Positions 37,066 through 45,160 of a stretch of DNA of 64,000 bases are shown here, one piece after another (position 1 is the stretch's first letter; each line of letters opens with the position of its first letter). The DNA lies in NCBI RefSeq assembly GCF_900141995.1, contig NZ_FQZA01000004.1:233396-297395 (forward strand). Direction: 5' to 3'. The notes beneath the pieces are model-generated. The model had not been told where the DNA came from and did not search any database. It worked only from the letters and a program-made list of their open reading frames with translations. Source of the stretch: Palleronia salina. GTDB taxonomy: Bacteria; Pseudomonadota; Alphaproteobacteria; Rhodobacterales; Rhodobacteraceae. A program made the position numbers and the translations under genes.

Positions 37066-37302
37066 ATGTCCAGTCTTTCCCATCTCGCCTCGGGCCTGGG
37101 CCACCGGGCCCCGCATCAAGCCCGCCACCGGGCGACCGGCCCACTCTCGCGTCTCGTGGCCTGGGCCGCGCTGATGCGGCAGCGCACCGACCTCGCGCAG
37201 CTCGACGAGCACCTGCGCGACGATCTCGGCCTCACCCGCCAGGACGTGGCCGACGAGTTGTCCCGCCCCTCGTGGGATGCGCCGAGCCATTGGCGCGGCT
37301 GA
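37066..37302 (+). CDS. DUF1127 small protein
   Basis: A 78-residue basic protein ending in a DUF1127 domain (LDEHLRDDLGLTRQDVADEL). Members such as CcaF1 of Rhodobacter sphaeroides are small stress-related RNA-binding proteins often co-transcribed with sRNAs. A GAAAGGAA ribosome site precedes the ATG. The long perfect hairpin at 37308-37351 begins six bases after the stop codon, so the transcript probably ends in or is processed at that structure. Confidence 0.85.
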   Translation: MSSLSHLASGLGHRAPHQARHRATGPLSRLVAWAALMRQRTDLAQLDEHLRDDLGLTRQDVADELSRPSWDAPSHWRG

Positions 37303-37307
37303 CAGGT

Positions 37308-37351
37308 CACGACCCACGGCAGGCGGAGTGATAACGCTGTCGTGGGTCGTG
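37308..37351 (+). ncRNA. long hairpin between DUF1127 and YbhL genes
   Basis: CACGACCCACG (37308-37318) and CGTGGGTCGTG (37341-37351) are perfectly complementary over 11 bp, and the stem continues inward with about six further pairs around one bulged G. No T run follows, so it is either a non-classical terminator, a 3'-end stabiliser of the DUF1127 mRNA, or a processed sRNA or 5' leader of the next gene. Which of these applies is not decided by the sequence. Confidence 0.5.
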
Positions 37352-37372
37352 CCGAATGTCGCATGCCCCTGT

Positions 37373-37404
37373 CTTGAAAACGTGCCATAGTCTGCAAATA
37401 TATC
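37373..37404 (+). promoter_or_regulatory. candidate promoter (sigma-32/sigma-70 type) for the YbhL gene
   Basis: CTTGAAAA at 37373 resembles the heat-shock -35 box; downstream an A/T-rich CAAATATATC supplies a -10 region (AATATA at 17-bp spacing from TTGAAA). It lies 50 bp before the YbhL start codon. Confidence 0.4.
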
Positions 37405-37453
37405 AACAGCGATCCGCGCGAGCGGTCTCGATATTCACGTTTGGAGGCAATAA

Positions 37454-38197
37454 ATGGCTCAACAGCAGACGATCCGTTCCGGCGCCGGCGTTCGGTCAGC
37501 CGAAATCGATCAGGGACTTCGCGCCCACATGAACAGCGTCTACGGCATCATGTCCGTGGGCATGGTGATCACCGGCGCCGCCGCCTGGGCCATCTCGGGC
37601 CTGGCGGTCAACGACCAGGGTCAGCTGACGCAGCTCGGCACCGCGATCTACGCGTCGCCGCTGAAATGGCTGATCATGTTCGCACCTCTCATCATGGTCT
37701 TCGCCTTCGGCGCGCTGATCAACCGCATCTCGGCCGCCGGCGCGCAGGTGTTCTTCTATACCTTCGCCGCGCTGATGGGTCTGTCGATCAGCTCGATCTT
37801 CCTGGTCTTCACTGGCTTCTCGATCGTCCAGACCTTCTTGGTCACCGCCGTGGCCTTCGCGGGCCTGTCGCTTTGGGGCTACACCACAAAGAAGGACATT
37901 TCCGGCTGGGGCAGCTTCCTGATCATGGGCGTGATCGGCCTGATCGTGGCGTCGATCGTCAACATCTTCCTGGGCTCGCCCGCGATCATGTTCGCGATCT
38001 CGATCCTTGGCGTGCTGATTTTTGCGGGCCTGACCGCGTATGACACGCAGAAGATCAAGACCGACTACATCCAGCACGCGCAGGCGATGGATCGGGAATG
38101 GCTTCAGAAGTCCGCCATCATGGGCGCGCTGAACTTGTATCTCGACTTCATCAACATGTTCATGTTCCTGCTGAGCCTAATGGGCAACCGCGAGTAA
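37454..38197 (+). CDS. Bax inhibitor-1/YccA family membrane protein
   Basis: The 247-residue inner-membrane protein has seven predicted helices and the BI-1 family features: an N-terminal cytoplasmic lead (AEIDQGLRAHMNSVYGIMSV), a conserved SIVNIFLGSP region, and LTAYDTQKIKTDY plus GALNLYLDFINMF near the C-terminus with the conserved Asp. Family members are pH- or Ca2+-dependent leak channels or FtsH-interacting proteins. TTGGAGG before the ATG is a strong ribosome site. It ends at a bidirectional terminator facing nadE. Confidence 0.92.
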   Translation: MAQQQTIRSGAGVRSAEIDQGLRAHMNSVYGIMSVGMVITGAAAWAISGLAVNDQGQLTQLGTAIYASPLKWLIMFAPLIMVFAFGALINRISAAGAQVFFYTFAALMGLSISSIFLVFTGFSIVQTFLVTAVAFAGLSLWGYTTKKDISGWGSFLIMGVIGLIVASIVNIFLGSPAIMFAISILGVLIFAGLTAYDTQKIKTDYIQHAQAMDREWLQKSAIMGALNLYLDFINMFMFLLSLMGNRE

Positions 38198-38236
38198 CAC
38201 GCTCGCCCAGCTCACGCTTCGGGACCGCTGAAACGC

Positions 38237-38270
38237 AACCGCCCGGCCAGATGGCCGGGCGGTTTTCTTT
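38237..38270. terminator. bidirectional Rho-independent terminator
   Basis: A 13-bp perfect stem (AACCGCCCGGCCA and its complement) with a two-base centre is followed by TTTTCTTTT on the plus strand. It sits between convergent YbhL and nadE and probably serves the plus-strand gene; the minus-strand side lacks a comparable T run. Confidence 0.85.
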
Positions 38271-38296
38271 TGCCTGATGTCGATGGGCGCGGCGGA

Positions 38297-39955
38297 TCAG
38301 CCCGGGTCGCGCCAACGGTTCACGATGGGATAGCGGCGGTCCAGCCAGAAGGCCCGCGGCGTCAGGCGCGCGCCCGGCGCGGACTGGAAGCGCTTGTATT
38401 CGCTGATATAGATCAGGTGCTCGACCTTCTTCACCATCTCGGGGTCGTGGCCCCGCCCCACCACCTCAGGTACGCTGGCCTCGAAATCGATGAGTTGCTC
38501 GAGGATGTCGTCCAGCACCTCGTAGGGCGGGAGCGAATCCTCGTCCTTCTGGTCGGCGCGCAGCTCGGCCGTGGGGGGCTTGTCGATCACCCGCGGCGGG
38601 ATCACCGTGCCCTTCGGCCCCATCATCCAGTCGCGGTGGTTGTCGTTGCGCCAGCGGCAGGTCTGGAACACCCGCGTCTTGTACATGTCCTTGATCGGGT
38701 TGTAGCCGCCCGACATGTCGCCGTAGATCGTGGCGTATCCCACCGCGACCTCTGACTTGTTGCCGGTGGTCAGAAGCATCTCGCCGAACTTGTTCGACAG
38801 CGCCATGAGCGACAGACCCCGCAGGCGTGACTGGATGTTCTCCTCGGTCAGGTCCGGGTCGCGCCCCTCGAACAGATGCGCCAGCGCCTCGGTCACCGCA
38901 GCGCGCGGTCCCTCGATATCGATCCGGTCCAGCTTGACGCCCAGCAACCGCGCCACCTCGGTCGCGTCGTCCAGCGAGGCCTGGCTGGTGTATTCCGACG
39001 GCAGCATGACGCAGCGCACGTTCGCGGGACCCAGCGCATCGACGGCGATGGCGGCGACGACGGCGCTGTCGATACCGCCGGACAGGCCCAGCAGCACCTG
39101 GCCGAACCCGGTCTTGCGGCAATAGTCGCGCAGCGCCGTGACCATGACGCGGTAGTCCTGCTCCCATTCATCGGGATGCACGGCGCGCGGGCCCTCGACC
39201 GCATGCCAGCCGTCTTCGCCCCGCTCGAAATCCTGGTGATGGATGACCTCGTCGAAGGCGGGCAGCGACGCGGCGAGCGTGCCGTGCGGGTTCAGCACGA
39301 AGCTGGCGCCGTCGAAGGTCTGGTCGTCCTGCGCGCCCACCATGTTCAGGTAGACCAGCGGCAGGCCCGTCTCGACGGTGCGCGCCACCATGTGCGCCAC
39401 CCGACGGTCGAACTTGCCGCGGTAATAGGGCGAGCCGTTGGGGACCAGCAGGATCTCGGCGCCCGACTCCTGCAAGGCCTCGGCCACGTCGGGATGCCAC
39501 GCGTCCTCGCAGATCGGCGTGCCCACCCGCAGCGGTCCCACGGTGTAAGGTCCCGAGATCGGGCCTTCGTCGTACAGCCGCTTTTCGTCGAATACCGTCT
39601 CGTTCGGCAGCTTGTGCTTGAGGATGCGCGCCTTCACCGCGCCGCCTTCGAGCACCCAGTAGGCGTTGTAGAGCCGGTCGCCATAAGCGTAGGGCCCGCC
39701 GATGCCCAAAGCCGGGCCGTCGGCGCAGTCCCGCGCCAGGGCCTCGATCAGGTCCGTGGCGTGGTTCACGAAAGCGGGCTTCAGTACCAGGTCCTGCACC
39801 TGGTAGCCGGTGATGAACATCTCGGGCAGCGCGACCATCTGCGCGCCCGCCGCGCGGCCCTGCTCCCACACGTCGCGCGCGAGGGCGGCGTTGCCCGACA
39901 AATCCCCCACGGTGGGGTTCAACTGCGCCAGCGTCAGGCGAAATCTGTCGGCCAT
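38297..39955 (-). CDS. nadE: glutamine-dependent NAD+ synthetase
   Basis: A 552-residue two-domain enzyme that amidates nicotinic acid adenine dinucleotide using glutamine and ATP. The N-terminal nitrilase-type glutaminase has the Glu-Lys-Cys triad in ALPEMFITGYQ, KHKLPNETVFDEKR and TPICEDAWHP; the C-terminal synthetase has the P-loop LGLSGGIDSAVVAAIAVDAL and LLTTGNKSEVAVGYATIYGD. Length is normal for the proteobacterial fused form. No partner gene is adjacent. Confidence 0.95.
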   Translation of the reverse strand: MADRFRLTLAQLNPTVGDLSGNAALARDVWEQGRAAGAQMVALPEMFITGYQVQDLVLKPAFVNHATDLIEALARDCADGPALGIGGPYAYGDRLYNAYWVLEGGAVKARILKHKLPNETVFDEKRLYDEGPISGPYTVGPLRVGTPICEDAWHPDVAEALQESGAEILLVPNGSPYYRGKFDRRVAHMVARTVETGLPLVYLNMVGAQDDQTFDGASFVLNPHGTLAASLPAFDEVIHHQDFERGEDGWHAVEGPRAVHPDEWEQDYRVMVTALRDYCRKTGFGQVLLGLSGGIDSAVVAAIAVDALGPANVRCVMLPSEYTSQASLDDATEVARLLGVKLDRIDIEGPRAAVTEALAHLFEGRDPDLTEENIQSRLRGLSLMALSNKFGEMLLTTGNKSEVAVGYATIYGDMSGGYNPIKDMYKTRVFQTCRWRNDNHRDWMMGPKGTVIPPRVIDKPPTAELRADQKDEDSLPPYEVLDDILEQLIDFEASVPEVVGRGHDPEMVKKVEHLIYISEYKRFQSAPGARLTPRAFWLDRRYPIVNRWRDPG

Positions 39956-40165
39956 GGGTCGTCACCTCCGACCGCCCATCTAGCAGAACGCCGCCGAATG
40001 GGAAGCGGCCCGGGGGCGAAAAGCGTTGCGGCAGCAAGGGCCTGTCGATAGTTTCGGCACAAATCCAAGGGGCTGGGCCGCCGACGCGGCAAACCGCCCC
40101 GCAGACCGGCCGGCGCAGGCCGCGGACCGATCCGGCCCGCCGCGCGACCAAGGGGGAAACCGTCG

Positions 40166-41593
40166 ATGCCCACCAGACCGCTGATCCTGACCAGCCTTGC
40201 CGCGATTCTGGCCGCGGGTCCCGCGCTCGCGCAGTCCGACGACGGCACGGTGATGACCAAGCAGTACGAGGATGGCGGCGTCTACGAGGGCACGTTCTCG
40301 GGCGGCCGCCAGGACGGCACGGGGACCTATCGCCTGCCCAACGGCTATGAATACAGCGGCGACTGGGTCGACGGCGAGATCCGCGGCCAGGGCATCGCGC
40401 GTTTCCCCAACGGCAGCGTCTACGAGGGCGAGTTCGCCGCCGGCAAGCCCGAGGGACAGGGCAAGATCTTCTTCGCCGATGGCGGCACCTACGAGGGCGA
40501 GTGGCAGGACGGCACCATCAACGGCCAGGGCGTCGCCGTCTACGCCAACGGCGTGCGCTACGAGGGCGGGTTCCGCAACGCCCGCCACCACGGCATCGGC
40601 CGCATGGAAAGCCCCTCGGGCTATGTCTACGAGGGCGACTGGGTCGACGGCGAGAAATCGGGCGATGGCACCATCACCTATGCCGACGGCGCGGTCTATG
40701 CCGGGCAGATGGAGGCCGACCAGCGCCACGGCACCGGCAGCCTGACCATGCCCTCGGGCCTGACCTACGAGGGCGACTGGCAGGAAGGCCAGATCACCGG
40801 CACCGGCACCCTGACCCAGCCCAACGGCGACGTCTACACGGGCGAGCTGGTGAACGGCGAGCGCCAGGGCGAGGGCCGCGTGGAATACGCCAACGGCGAC
40901 ACCTACGAAGGCGATTTCGTCGCCGACCGGCGCGAGGGCACGGGCACCTTCACCCGCCCCGACGGCTACAGCTACACCGGCGAATGGGTCGCCGGCCGGA
41001 TCGAGGGACAGGGCAGCGTCGTCTATCCCGACGGCGCGGTCTACGAGGGGCAATTCCGCGACGACCTGCCCGACGGCACCGGCAAGATCACCTATCCCGA
41101 CGGCAACACCTACGAAGGCCAGTGGGCGAACGGCGTGATCGAGGGTGAAGGCGTGGCCACCTATGTGAACGGCTCGGTCTACGAGGGCGAGTTCCGCGAT
41201 GCCCGCAACCACGGGCAGGGCACGATGACCTTCCCCGATGGCTATGTCTACGAAGGGCAATGGGTCGACGGCCAGCGGCAGGGCCAGGGCACCGCCACCT
41301 ATCCCGACGGCACGGTCTACGTGGGCGGCTTCGTCGACGGCCTGCGCGAGGGCGAAGGCAGGATCACCTATCCCGATGGCGCAACCTACGAAGGCGACTG
41401 GGTCGCCGGGCGGATCGACGGGCAAGGCACGGCGACCTACCCCAACGGCGATGTCTATACCGGCAGCTTCGAGGACGGCGAGCGGCAGGGCCAGGGCACG
41501 ATCACCTATGCCAGCGGGGACGAGGCCAGCGGCGAATGGCTGAACGGCGCCCTGACCGTCCCGGCCTCGGAGGACGGCGCGGCGGCCGAGTGA
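40166..41593 (+). CDS. exported MORN-repeat protein (18 full repeats)
   Basis: The 475-residue protein has a signal peptide ([20 protein letters not shown], cleavage near Ala22) and then consists almost only of MORN repeats, each exactly 23 residues with the GxxYxGxW/FxxGxxxGxGxxxYPD pattern. Repeats start at residue 37 and run 18 times to 450, with a partial nineteenth and an acidic end. Repeats 1-9 align one-to-one with repeats 10-18, so the gene contains a duplicated 207-residue block. MORN proteins bind phospholipids or other proteins and act as scaffolds; this one would be periplasmic or surface-located. It stands alone, 210 bp from nadE. No catalytic domain is attached. Confidence 0.9.
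   Translation: MPTRPLILTSLAAILAAGPALAQSDDGTVMTKQYEDGGVYEGTFSGGRQDGTGTYRLPNGYEYSGDWVDGEIRGQGIARFPNGSVYEGEFAAGKPEGQGKIFFADGGTYEGEWQDGTINGQGVAVYANGVRYEGGFRNARHHGIGRMESPSGYVYEGDWVDGEKSGDGTITYADGAVYAGQMEADQRHGTGSLTMPSGLTYEGDWQEGQITGTGTLTQPNGDVYTGELVNGERQGEGRVEYANGDTYEGDFVADRREGTGTFTRPDGYSYTGEWVAGRIEGQGSVVYPDGAVYEGQFRDDLPDGTGKITYPDGNTYEGQWANGVIEGEGVATYVNGSVYEGEFRDARNHGQGTMTFPDGYVYEGQWVDGQRQGQGTATYPDGTVYVGGFVDGLREGEGRITYPDGATYEGDWVAGRIDGQGTATYPNGDVYTGSFEDGERQGQGTITYASGDEASGEWLNGALTVPASEDGAAAE
40274..41515 (+). repeat. 69-bp tandem MORN-coding repeats in two 621-bp blocks
   Basis: Eighteen in-frame 69-bp units lie between 40274 and 41515. Block A (40274-40894) and block B (40895-41515) pair unit for unit, for example unit 5 FRNARHHG with unit 14 FRDARNHG, unit 6 with unit 15 (both GYVYEG..WVDG), and unit 9 with unit 18 (both GDVYTG...GERQG). 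Confidence 0.85.
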
Positions 41594-41651
41594 CCCCTTT
41601 TCAGGGCGGCCCCGCGTGCCCACCTGCAAGGGTGACCAAGGAGCCGATGTC

Positions 41652-42653
41652 ATGAAGTATTCCGTTCTCGACCTGTCGCCCGTCCCCGAGGGCAGCACCG
41701 CCTCCGCGGCCATCGCCAACAGCGTGGAGCTGGCGCAGAAGGCCGAGTCCTGGGGCTATCACCGCTTCTGGATGGCCGAGCATCACAACATGCCCGGCAT
41801 CGCCAGCGCCGCGACCGCCGTCCTGATCGGGCACGTGGCCGACGCCACGTCGACCATCCGCGTGGGTGCGGGCGGCATCATGCTGCCCAACCACGCCCCG
41901 CTGACGGTGGCCGAGCAGTTCGGCACGCTCGCCACCATGCATCCGGGCCGGATCGACCTCGGCCTCGGGCGCGCGCCCGGCGGCGACATGGCGGTGATGC
42001 GCGCGCTGCGGCGCCCGGGCAGCGACGACTTCCCCGCCGACGTGGTCGAGCTGCAGCGCCTTCTGGGCGAGCCCGACCCCGACCCCGGGGCCGCGGTCCG
42101 CGCCCACCCGGGCGAGGGCACCCACGTGCCGCTCTGGATCCTCGGCTCCTCGCTGTTCGGCGCGCAACTGGCGGCGCATCTGGGCCTGCCCTACGCCTTC
42201 GCCTCGCATTTCGCGCCCGAAGCGCTGGACCAGGCGCGCGACATCTACCGCGCGCGCTTCCGCCCCTCAGCGCAGCTCGACCGGCCCCACTTCATGCTGG
42301 CGGTGAACGTCTTCGCCGCCGATGACGCCGGCGAGGCCCGGCGCCTGCGCACGTCGATGCAGCAGGCCTTCGCCCGGCTGCGGCAGGGCACGCCCGGCAG
42401 GCTGCCGCGCCCCGTGGACGATATCGATGCCGAGATCGGCGCGGCCACGCGCCGGGCGGTGGACCAGGCCCTGCGCATCAGCGCCACCGGCGCCCCCGAC
42501 GACGTGGCCGGGCAGCTCGACGCGCTCATCCGCGAACACCGCCCGGACGAACTGATCCTGACCGGCCAGATCCACGATCACGCCGCCCGGCTTCGATCCT
42601 TCGAGATCGCGGCCGACATCCTGGGCAACAGGGACGCGACGCTGGCCGCCTGA
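41652..42653 (+). CDS. LLM-class (luciferase-like) flavin-dependent oxidoreductase
   Basis: The 333-residue product is a bacterial luciferase-like monooxygenase. The opening [20 protein letters not shown], the [14 protein letters not shown] motif, [20 protein letters not shown] and the LGLGRAPGG loop identify the MsnO8/YhbW-like subgroup. It would use FMNH2 or F420-like cofactor and O2; substrate unknown. The start at 41652 begins the conserved strand; upstream in-frame residues are ignored. It is convergent with the photolyase gene across a repeat-containing gap. Confidence 0.9.
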   Translation: MKYSVLDLSPVPEGSTASAAIANSVELAQKAESWGYHRFWMAEHHNMPGIASAATAVLIGHVADATSTIRVGAGGIMLPNHAPLTVAEQFGTLATMHPGRIDLGLGRAPGGDMAVMRALRRPGSDDFPADVVELQRLLGEPDPDPGAAVRAHPGEGTHVPLWILGSSLFGAQLAAHLGLPYAFASHFAPEALDQARDIYRARFRPSAQLDRPHFMLAVNVFAADDAGEARRLRTSMQQAFARLRQGTPGRLPRPVDDIDAEIGAATRRAVDQALRISATGAPDDVAGQLDALIREHRPDELILTGQIHDHAARLRSFEIAADILGNRDATLAA

Positions 42654-42674
42654 GCGCCGCGCCTCCTCCATCAC

Positions 42675-42724
42675 TGGTCCGGAAATACTCCGGGGGCCGC
42701 GCCAGCGGCGGGGCAGAGCCCCTC
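42675..42724 (-). repeat. second copy of the Rhodobacterales-type intergenic repeat
   Basis: On the minus strand GGGGCTCTGCCCC forms a short stem and is followed by GGCCCCCGGAGTATTTCCGG. Same plan as the copy at 26191-26237 but in the opposite orientation; it lies between the convergent LLM oxidoreductase and photolyase genes and extends beyond the photolyase stop. Confidence 0.6.
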
Positions 42725-42731
42725 CGACCTG

Positions 42732-44261
42732 TCAGACCAGCGCGCCCTGCGCCATGCGGTTCAGGAACGTCTCGGCCTCGGACAGGATCTGTTCGCGCCG
42801 CTCGGGCTTCATCCGGTCCCACGTGGCGTACATCTGCGCCATGCGCGGGTTCGACGCGAACCGCTCGCGGTGACGGTCCATGAAGGCCCAGTAGAGCAGG
42901 TTGAAGGGGCAGGCCCCCTCGCCCAGCTTGGTCTTCACGTTGTAATGGCACCCGTCGCAGTAGTCCGACATCTTGGCGATGTAATTGCCGGACGAGACAT
43001 AGGGCTTCGACCCGACGATACCGCCATCGGCGAACTGGCTCATCCCGATGACGTTGGGCGCCTCCACCCATTCGTAGGCGTCGGCGTAGACGCTCAGGTA
43101 CCACTCGTGCACCTCGTGCGGGTCGATGCCCGCGAGCAGGGCGAAATTGCCGGTCACCATCAGCCGCTGGATGTGGTGGGCATAGGCCTCGGCCTGCGTC
43201 TGCTCCACGGCCTTCGACACGCAGCGCATGTTGGTGGCGTCGCCCCAGTAGAAGCCGGGCAGGGACCGGCCATGGCCCAGTTCGTTGCGCGACGTGTAAT
43301 CCGGCCCCTCGCGGAAGTAGATGCCGCGCATGTATTCGCGCCAGCCGATGATCTGCCGGATGAAGCCCTCGACGGCGTTCAGGGGCGCGTCGCCCGCCCT
43401 CCAGGCCGCCTCGGCCGCGTCGCAGATCTCGCGCCAGTGCAGCAGCCCCGCGTTCAGGTACATTGAGATGACGGCGTGGTAGAGAAACCGGTCGTCGGCA
43501 AGCATCGCGTCCTGGTAGTCGCCGAATTTCGGCAGCGCGTGCTTGATGAAATGGGTCAGCGCCCGGCGCGCCTGGCCCTGGTCGGTGGCGAACCAGAACG
43601 GGTGCAGGTCGCCGAAATTGTTGCCGAAGCGACGGCCGACCAGCTCCAGCACCTCGTCCACGGTCTCGTCCGGGGTGAACTGCATGGGCCCGCCGAAATC
43701 GACCGCGTCGGGGGCGGGCTTTCGGTTCTCGTGGTCGTAATTCCACTTGCCGCCCGCGGGCTCGCCATTTTCCATCAACAGGCCGGTCTTGCGGCGCATG
43801 TCGCGATAGAACCACTCCATCCGCAGTTCCTTGCGACCCTCGGCCCAGCGGTCGAACTCGGCGTGGGAGGCGAGGAAGCGGTCATCCGGCCGGATCTCGA
43901 TATCCAGCGGGCAGTCCTGCAGCGCGTGGATCAGCCGCCACTCGCCCGGCTCGGTCGCCACCACGTGCGAGGTGCCGAATTCGTCCGCGCGGCGCAGCAA
44001 CTCGCCGGGGATCGAGCCCGAGTTCGCGGGATCGTCCAGCGTGGTGTAGGCCACCCGCCAGCCATCGTCGCGCAGCCGCGCGGCGAATTTCCGCATGGCG
44101 GCGAAGAGGAACGCGATCTTCTTGGGGTGGTGCGGGACGTAGCCGGCCTCGTCCGCGACCTCGGCCATCACGACCACGTCGTCGTCCCGGTCGGCACCGC
44201 GCAGCGCCGACAGGTCCTCGGACACCTGGTCCCCCAGGACGAGGATCAGCCGCCCTACCAT
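42732..44261 (-). CDS. FeS-type (6-4) photolyase/cryptochrome (CryB/PhrB family)
   Basis: A 509-residue member of the cryptochrome/photolyase family that carries an iron-sulfur cluster. An N-terminal Rossmann domain (LILVLGDQVSEDLSAL) precedes the FAD-binding helical domain. Four Cys match the known FeS ligands: one in TNMRCVSKAV, two in MSDYCDGCHYN and one in GEGACPFNLL. Relatives repair (6-4) photoproducts (PhrB of Agrobacterium) or regulate pigment genes (CryB of Rhodobacter sphaeroides). It overlaps the upstream SDR gene by seven bases, forming a two-gene unit. Confidence 0.92.
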   Translation of the reverse strand: MVGRLILVLGDQVSEDLSALRGADRDDDVVVMAEVADEAGYVPHHPKKIAFLFAAMRKFAARLRDDGWRVAYTTLDDPANSGSIPGELLRRADEFGTSHVVATEPGEWRLIHALQDCPLDIEIRPDDRFLASHAEFDRWAEGRKELRMEWFYRDMRRKTGLLMENGEPAGGKWNYDHENRKPAPDAVDFGGPMQFTPDETVDEVLELVGRRFGNNFGDLHPFWFATDQGQARRALTHFIKHALPKFGDYQDAMLADDRFLYHAVISMYLNAGLLHWREICDAAEAAWRAGDAPLNAVEGFIRQIIGWREYMRGIYFREGPDYTSRNELGHGRSLPGFYWGDATNMRCVSKAVEQTQAEAYAHHIQRLMVTGNFALLAGIDPHEVHEWYLSVYADAYEWVEAPNVIGMSQFADGGIVGSKPYVSSGNYIAKMSDYCDGCHYNVKTKLGEGACPFNLLYWAFMDRHRERFASNPRMAQMYATWDRMKPERREQILSEAETFLNRMAQGALV

Positions 44262-44917
44262 TGAATGGGCTTCGCGGCGTAGTCGAAGAATTGCCCGGTC
44301 TGCGCGGGGTCGAGCCCGTCGATCACGTCGACCAGGTTCTTCGCGGCCTGCTCGGGCGTCACCTTGTCGTGGTCGGGATAATCTTCGGTAAAGCTCGTGG
44401 CGACGGTGCCGGGATGCAGGCAGGTGACGATGGCGTGCTTGTGGGTCCGCCCCAATTCGACCGCGGCGCCGTGCAGCAGCGAATTCAGCGCGGCCTTCGA
44501 CGTGCGGTAGGAATACCAGCCGCCCAGGCCGTTATCGCCGATCGACCCCACCCGCGCCGACAGGGCGGCGAAGACGAAACGCTTCTTGCGGGGAATGCGG
44601 GATTTCCAGTGCTTCAGCACCAGGGCGGGACCCAGCGCGTTCAGCGAGACCTGCGCCAGCAGTTCGTCCGCGCCCAGGTCGCCCAGCTGCTTTTCGGGCG
44701 TATCGCGGGTGCAGGTCAGCGCGCCGGTGGCCACGAAAACCAGGTCCATGTCATCGTCCACGCCGTCCAGGGCGGAGGTGACGCTGCGCTCGTCGGTGAC
44801 GTCCAGGCCGTCTTCCGAGCGGGACAGGGTCGTCACCTCGACCCCGCGGCCGCGCAGTTCCGCGACCACCGCCTGTCCCACGCCGCCCGATGCCCCGATG
44901 ACCAGCGCCTTCTTCAT
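44255..44917 (-). CDS. short-chain dehydrogenase, C-factor-like
   Basis: A 220-residue SDR with the cofactor loop VIGASGGVGQAVVAEL, a shortened VFVATGAL in place of NNAG, and the active-site YSYRTSKAALN with the upstream Ser. The small size and the ending (TGQFFDYAAKPIQW) fit the C-factor/CsgA-like subgroup. It overlaps the photolyase gene, an arrangement I associate with Rhodobacterales; its role beside the photolyase is unknown. Start at 44917 (MKKALVIGAS). Confidence 0.85.
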   Translation of the reverse strand: MKKALVIGASGGVGQAVVAELRGRGVEVTTLSRSEDGLDVTDERSVTSALDGVDDDMDLVFVATGALTCTRDTPEKQLGDLGADELLAQVSLNALGPALVLKHWKSRIPRKKRFVFAALSARVGSIGDNGLGGWYSYRTSKAALNSLLHGAAVELGRTHKHAIVTCLHPGTVATSFTEDYPDHDKVTPEQAAKNLVDVIDGLDPAQTGQFFDYAAKPIQW

Positions 44918-45021
44918 CCCGCGTCCCCCGTGCTGTCGCGATGCGCAGGCACCTAGACGGGGGGCCATGGCGGTCAAATCCGGGGGTTTTCATTTAACGA
45001 TTCACGGTTAAAGTGTCGCAC

Positions 45022-45084
45022 ATGAAAACGCGCTTCGACATCACGGCCCAGCGCGGCCTGCTTCTGCTTCTTACGCGCCTCTGA
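45022..45084 (+). CDS. leuL: leucine-rich leader peptide of leuA
   Basis: This 20-codon frame encodes MKTRFDITAQRGLLLLLTRL and stops 76 bp before leuA. Five consecutive Leu codons (CTG CTT CTG CTT CTT, 45058-45072) and a sixth, CTC, at the end are the signature of an attenuation leader sensing charged tRNA-Leu. Flanking complementary segments support this (see the regulatory entry). The ribosome site is weak. Too short for most gene finders. Confidence 0.75.
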   Translation: MKTRFDITAQRGLLLLLTRL

Positions 45085-45127
45085 GCGTGCCTTCCGGCGC
45101 GACCGCTCAGGGGTGGACCAGCGCCGG
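45029..45127 (+). promoter_or_regulatory. attenuation region of leuA
   Basis: Three stems can be drawn. CGCGCT (45029-45034) pairs with AGCGCG (45050-45055) inside the leader. CGCGCC (45074-45079), just after the Leu codons, pairs with GGCGCG (45096-45101). CCGGCGC (45094-45100) pairs with GCGCCGG (45121-45127). The last two share bases 45096-45100 and exclude each other, as antiterminator and attenuator should. No T run follows the last stem, so the exact mechanism is open. Confidence 0.55.
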
Positions 45128-45160
45128 GACGGACAGAAGCAAGCGAAAGACCCCAGGAAA

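Noticed and set aside
37319..37340. CcsR-type sRNA loop in the hairpin after the DUF1127 gene
   Set aside because: The CCUCC-containing loop that defines CcsR RNAs is absent, so only a general similarity of position remains.
40274..41515. 69-bp periodic DNA considered as CRISPR or satellite array
   Set aside because: The period is an exact multiple of three, in frame, and encodes MORN repeats; there are no unique spacers between identical repeats.
39980..41719. 579-codon minus-strand frame with repetitive sequence opposite the MORN gene
   Set aside because: The periodicity (valine/aspartate/glycine units of 23 residues) is the direct reflection of the 69-bp MORN repeats on the other strand, with no start signal of its own.
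44995..45012. TTAA-N10-TTAA upstream of the leuA leader as a CtrA box
   Set aside because: CtrA needs TTAA-N7-TTAA; the spacing here is ten bases.
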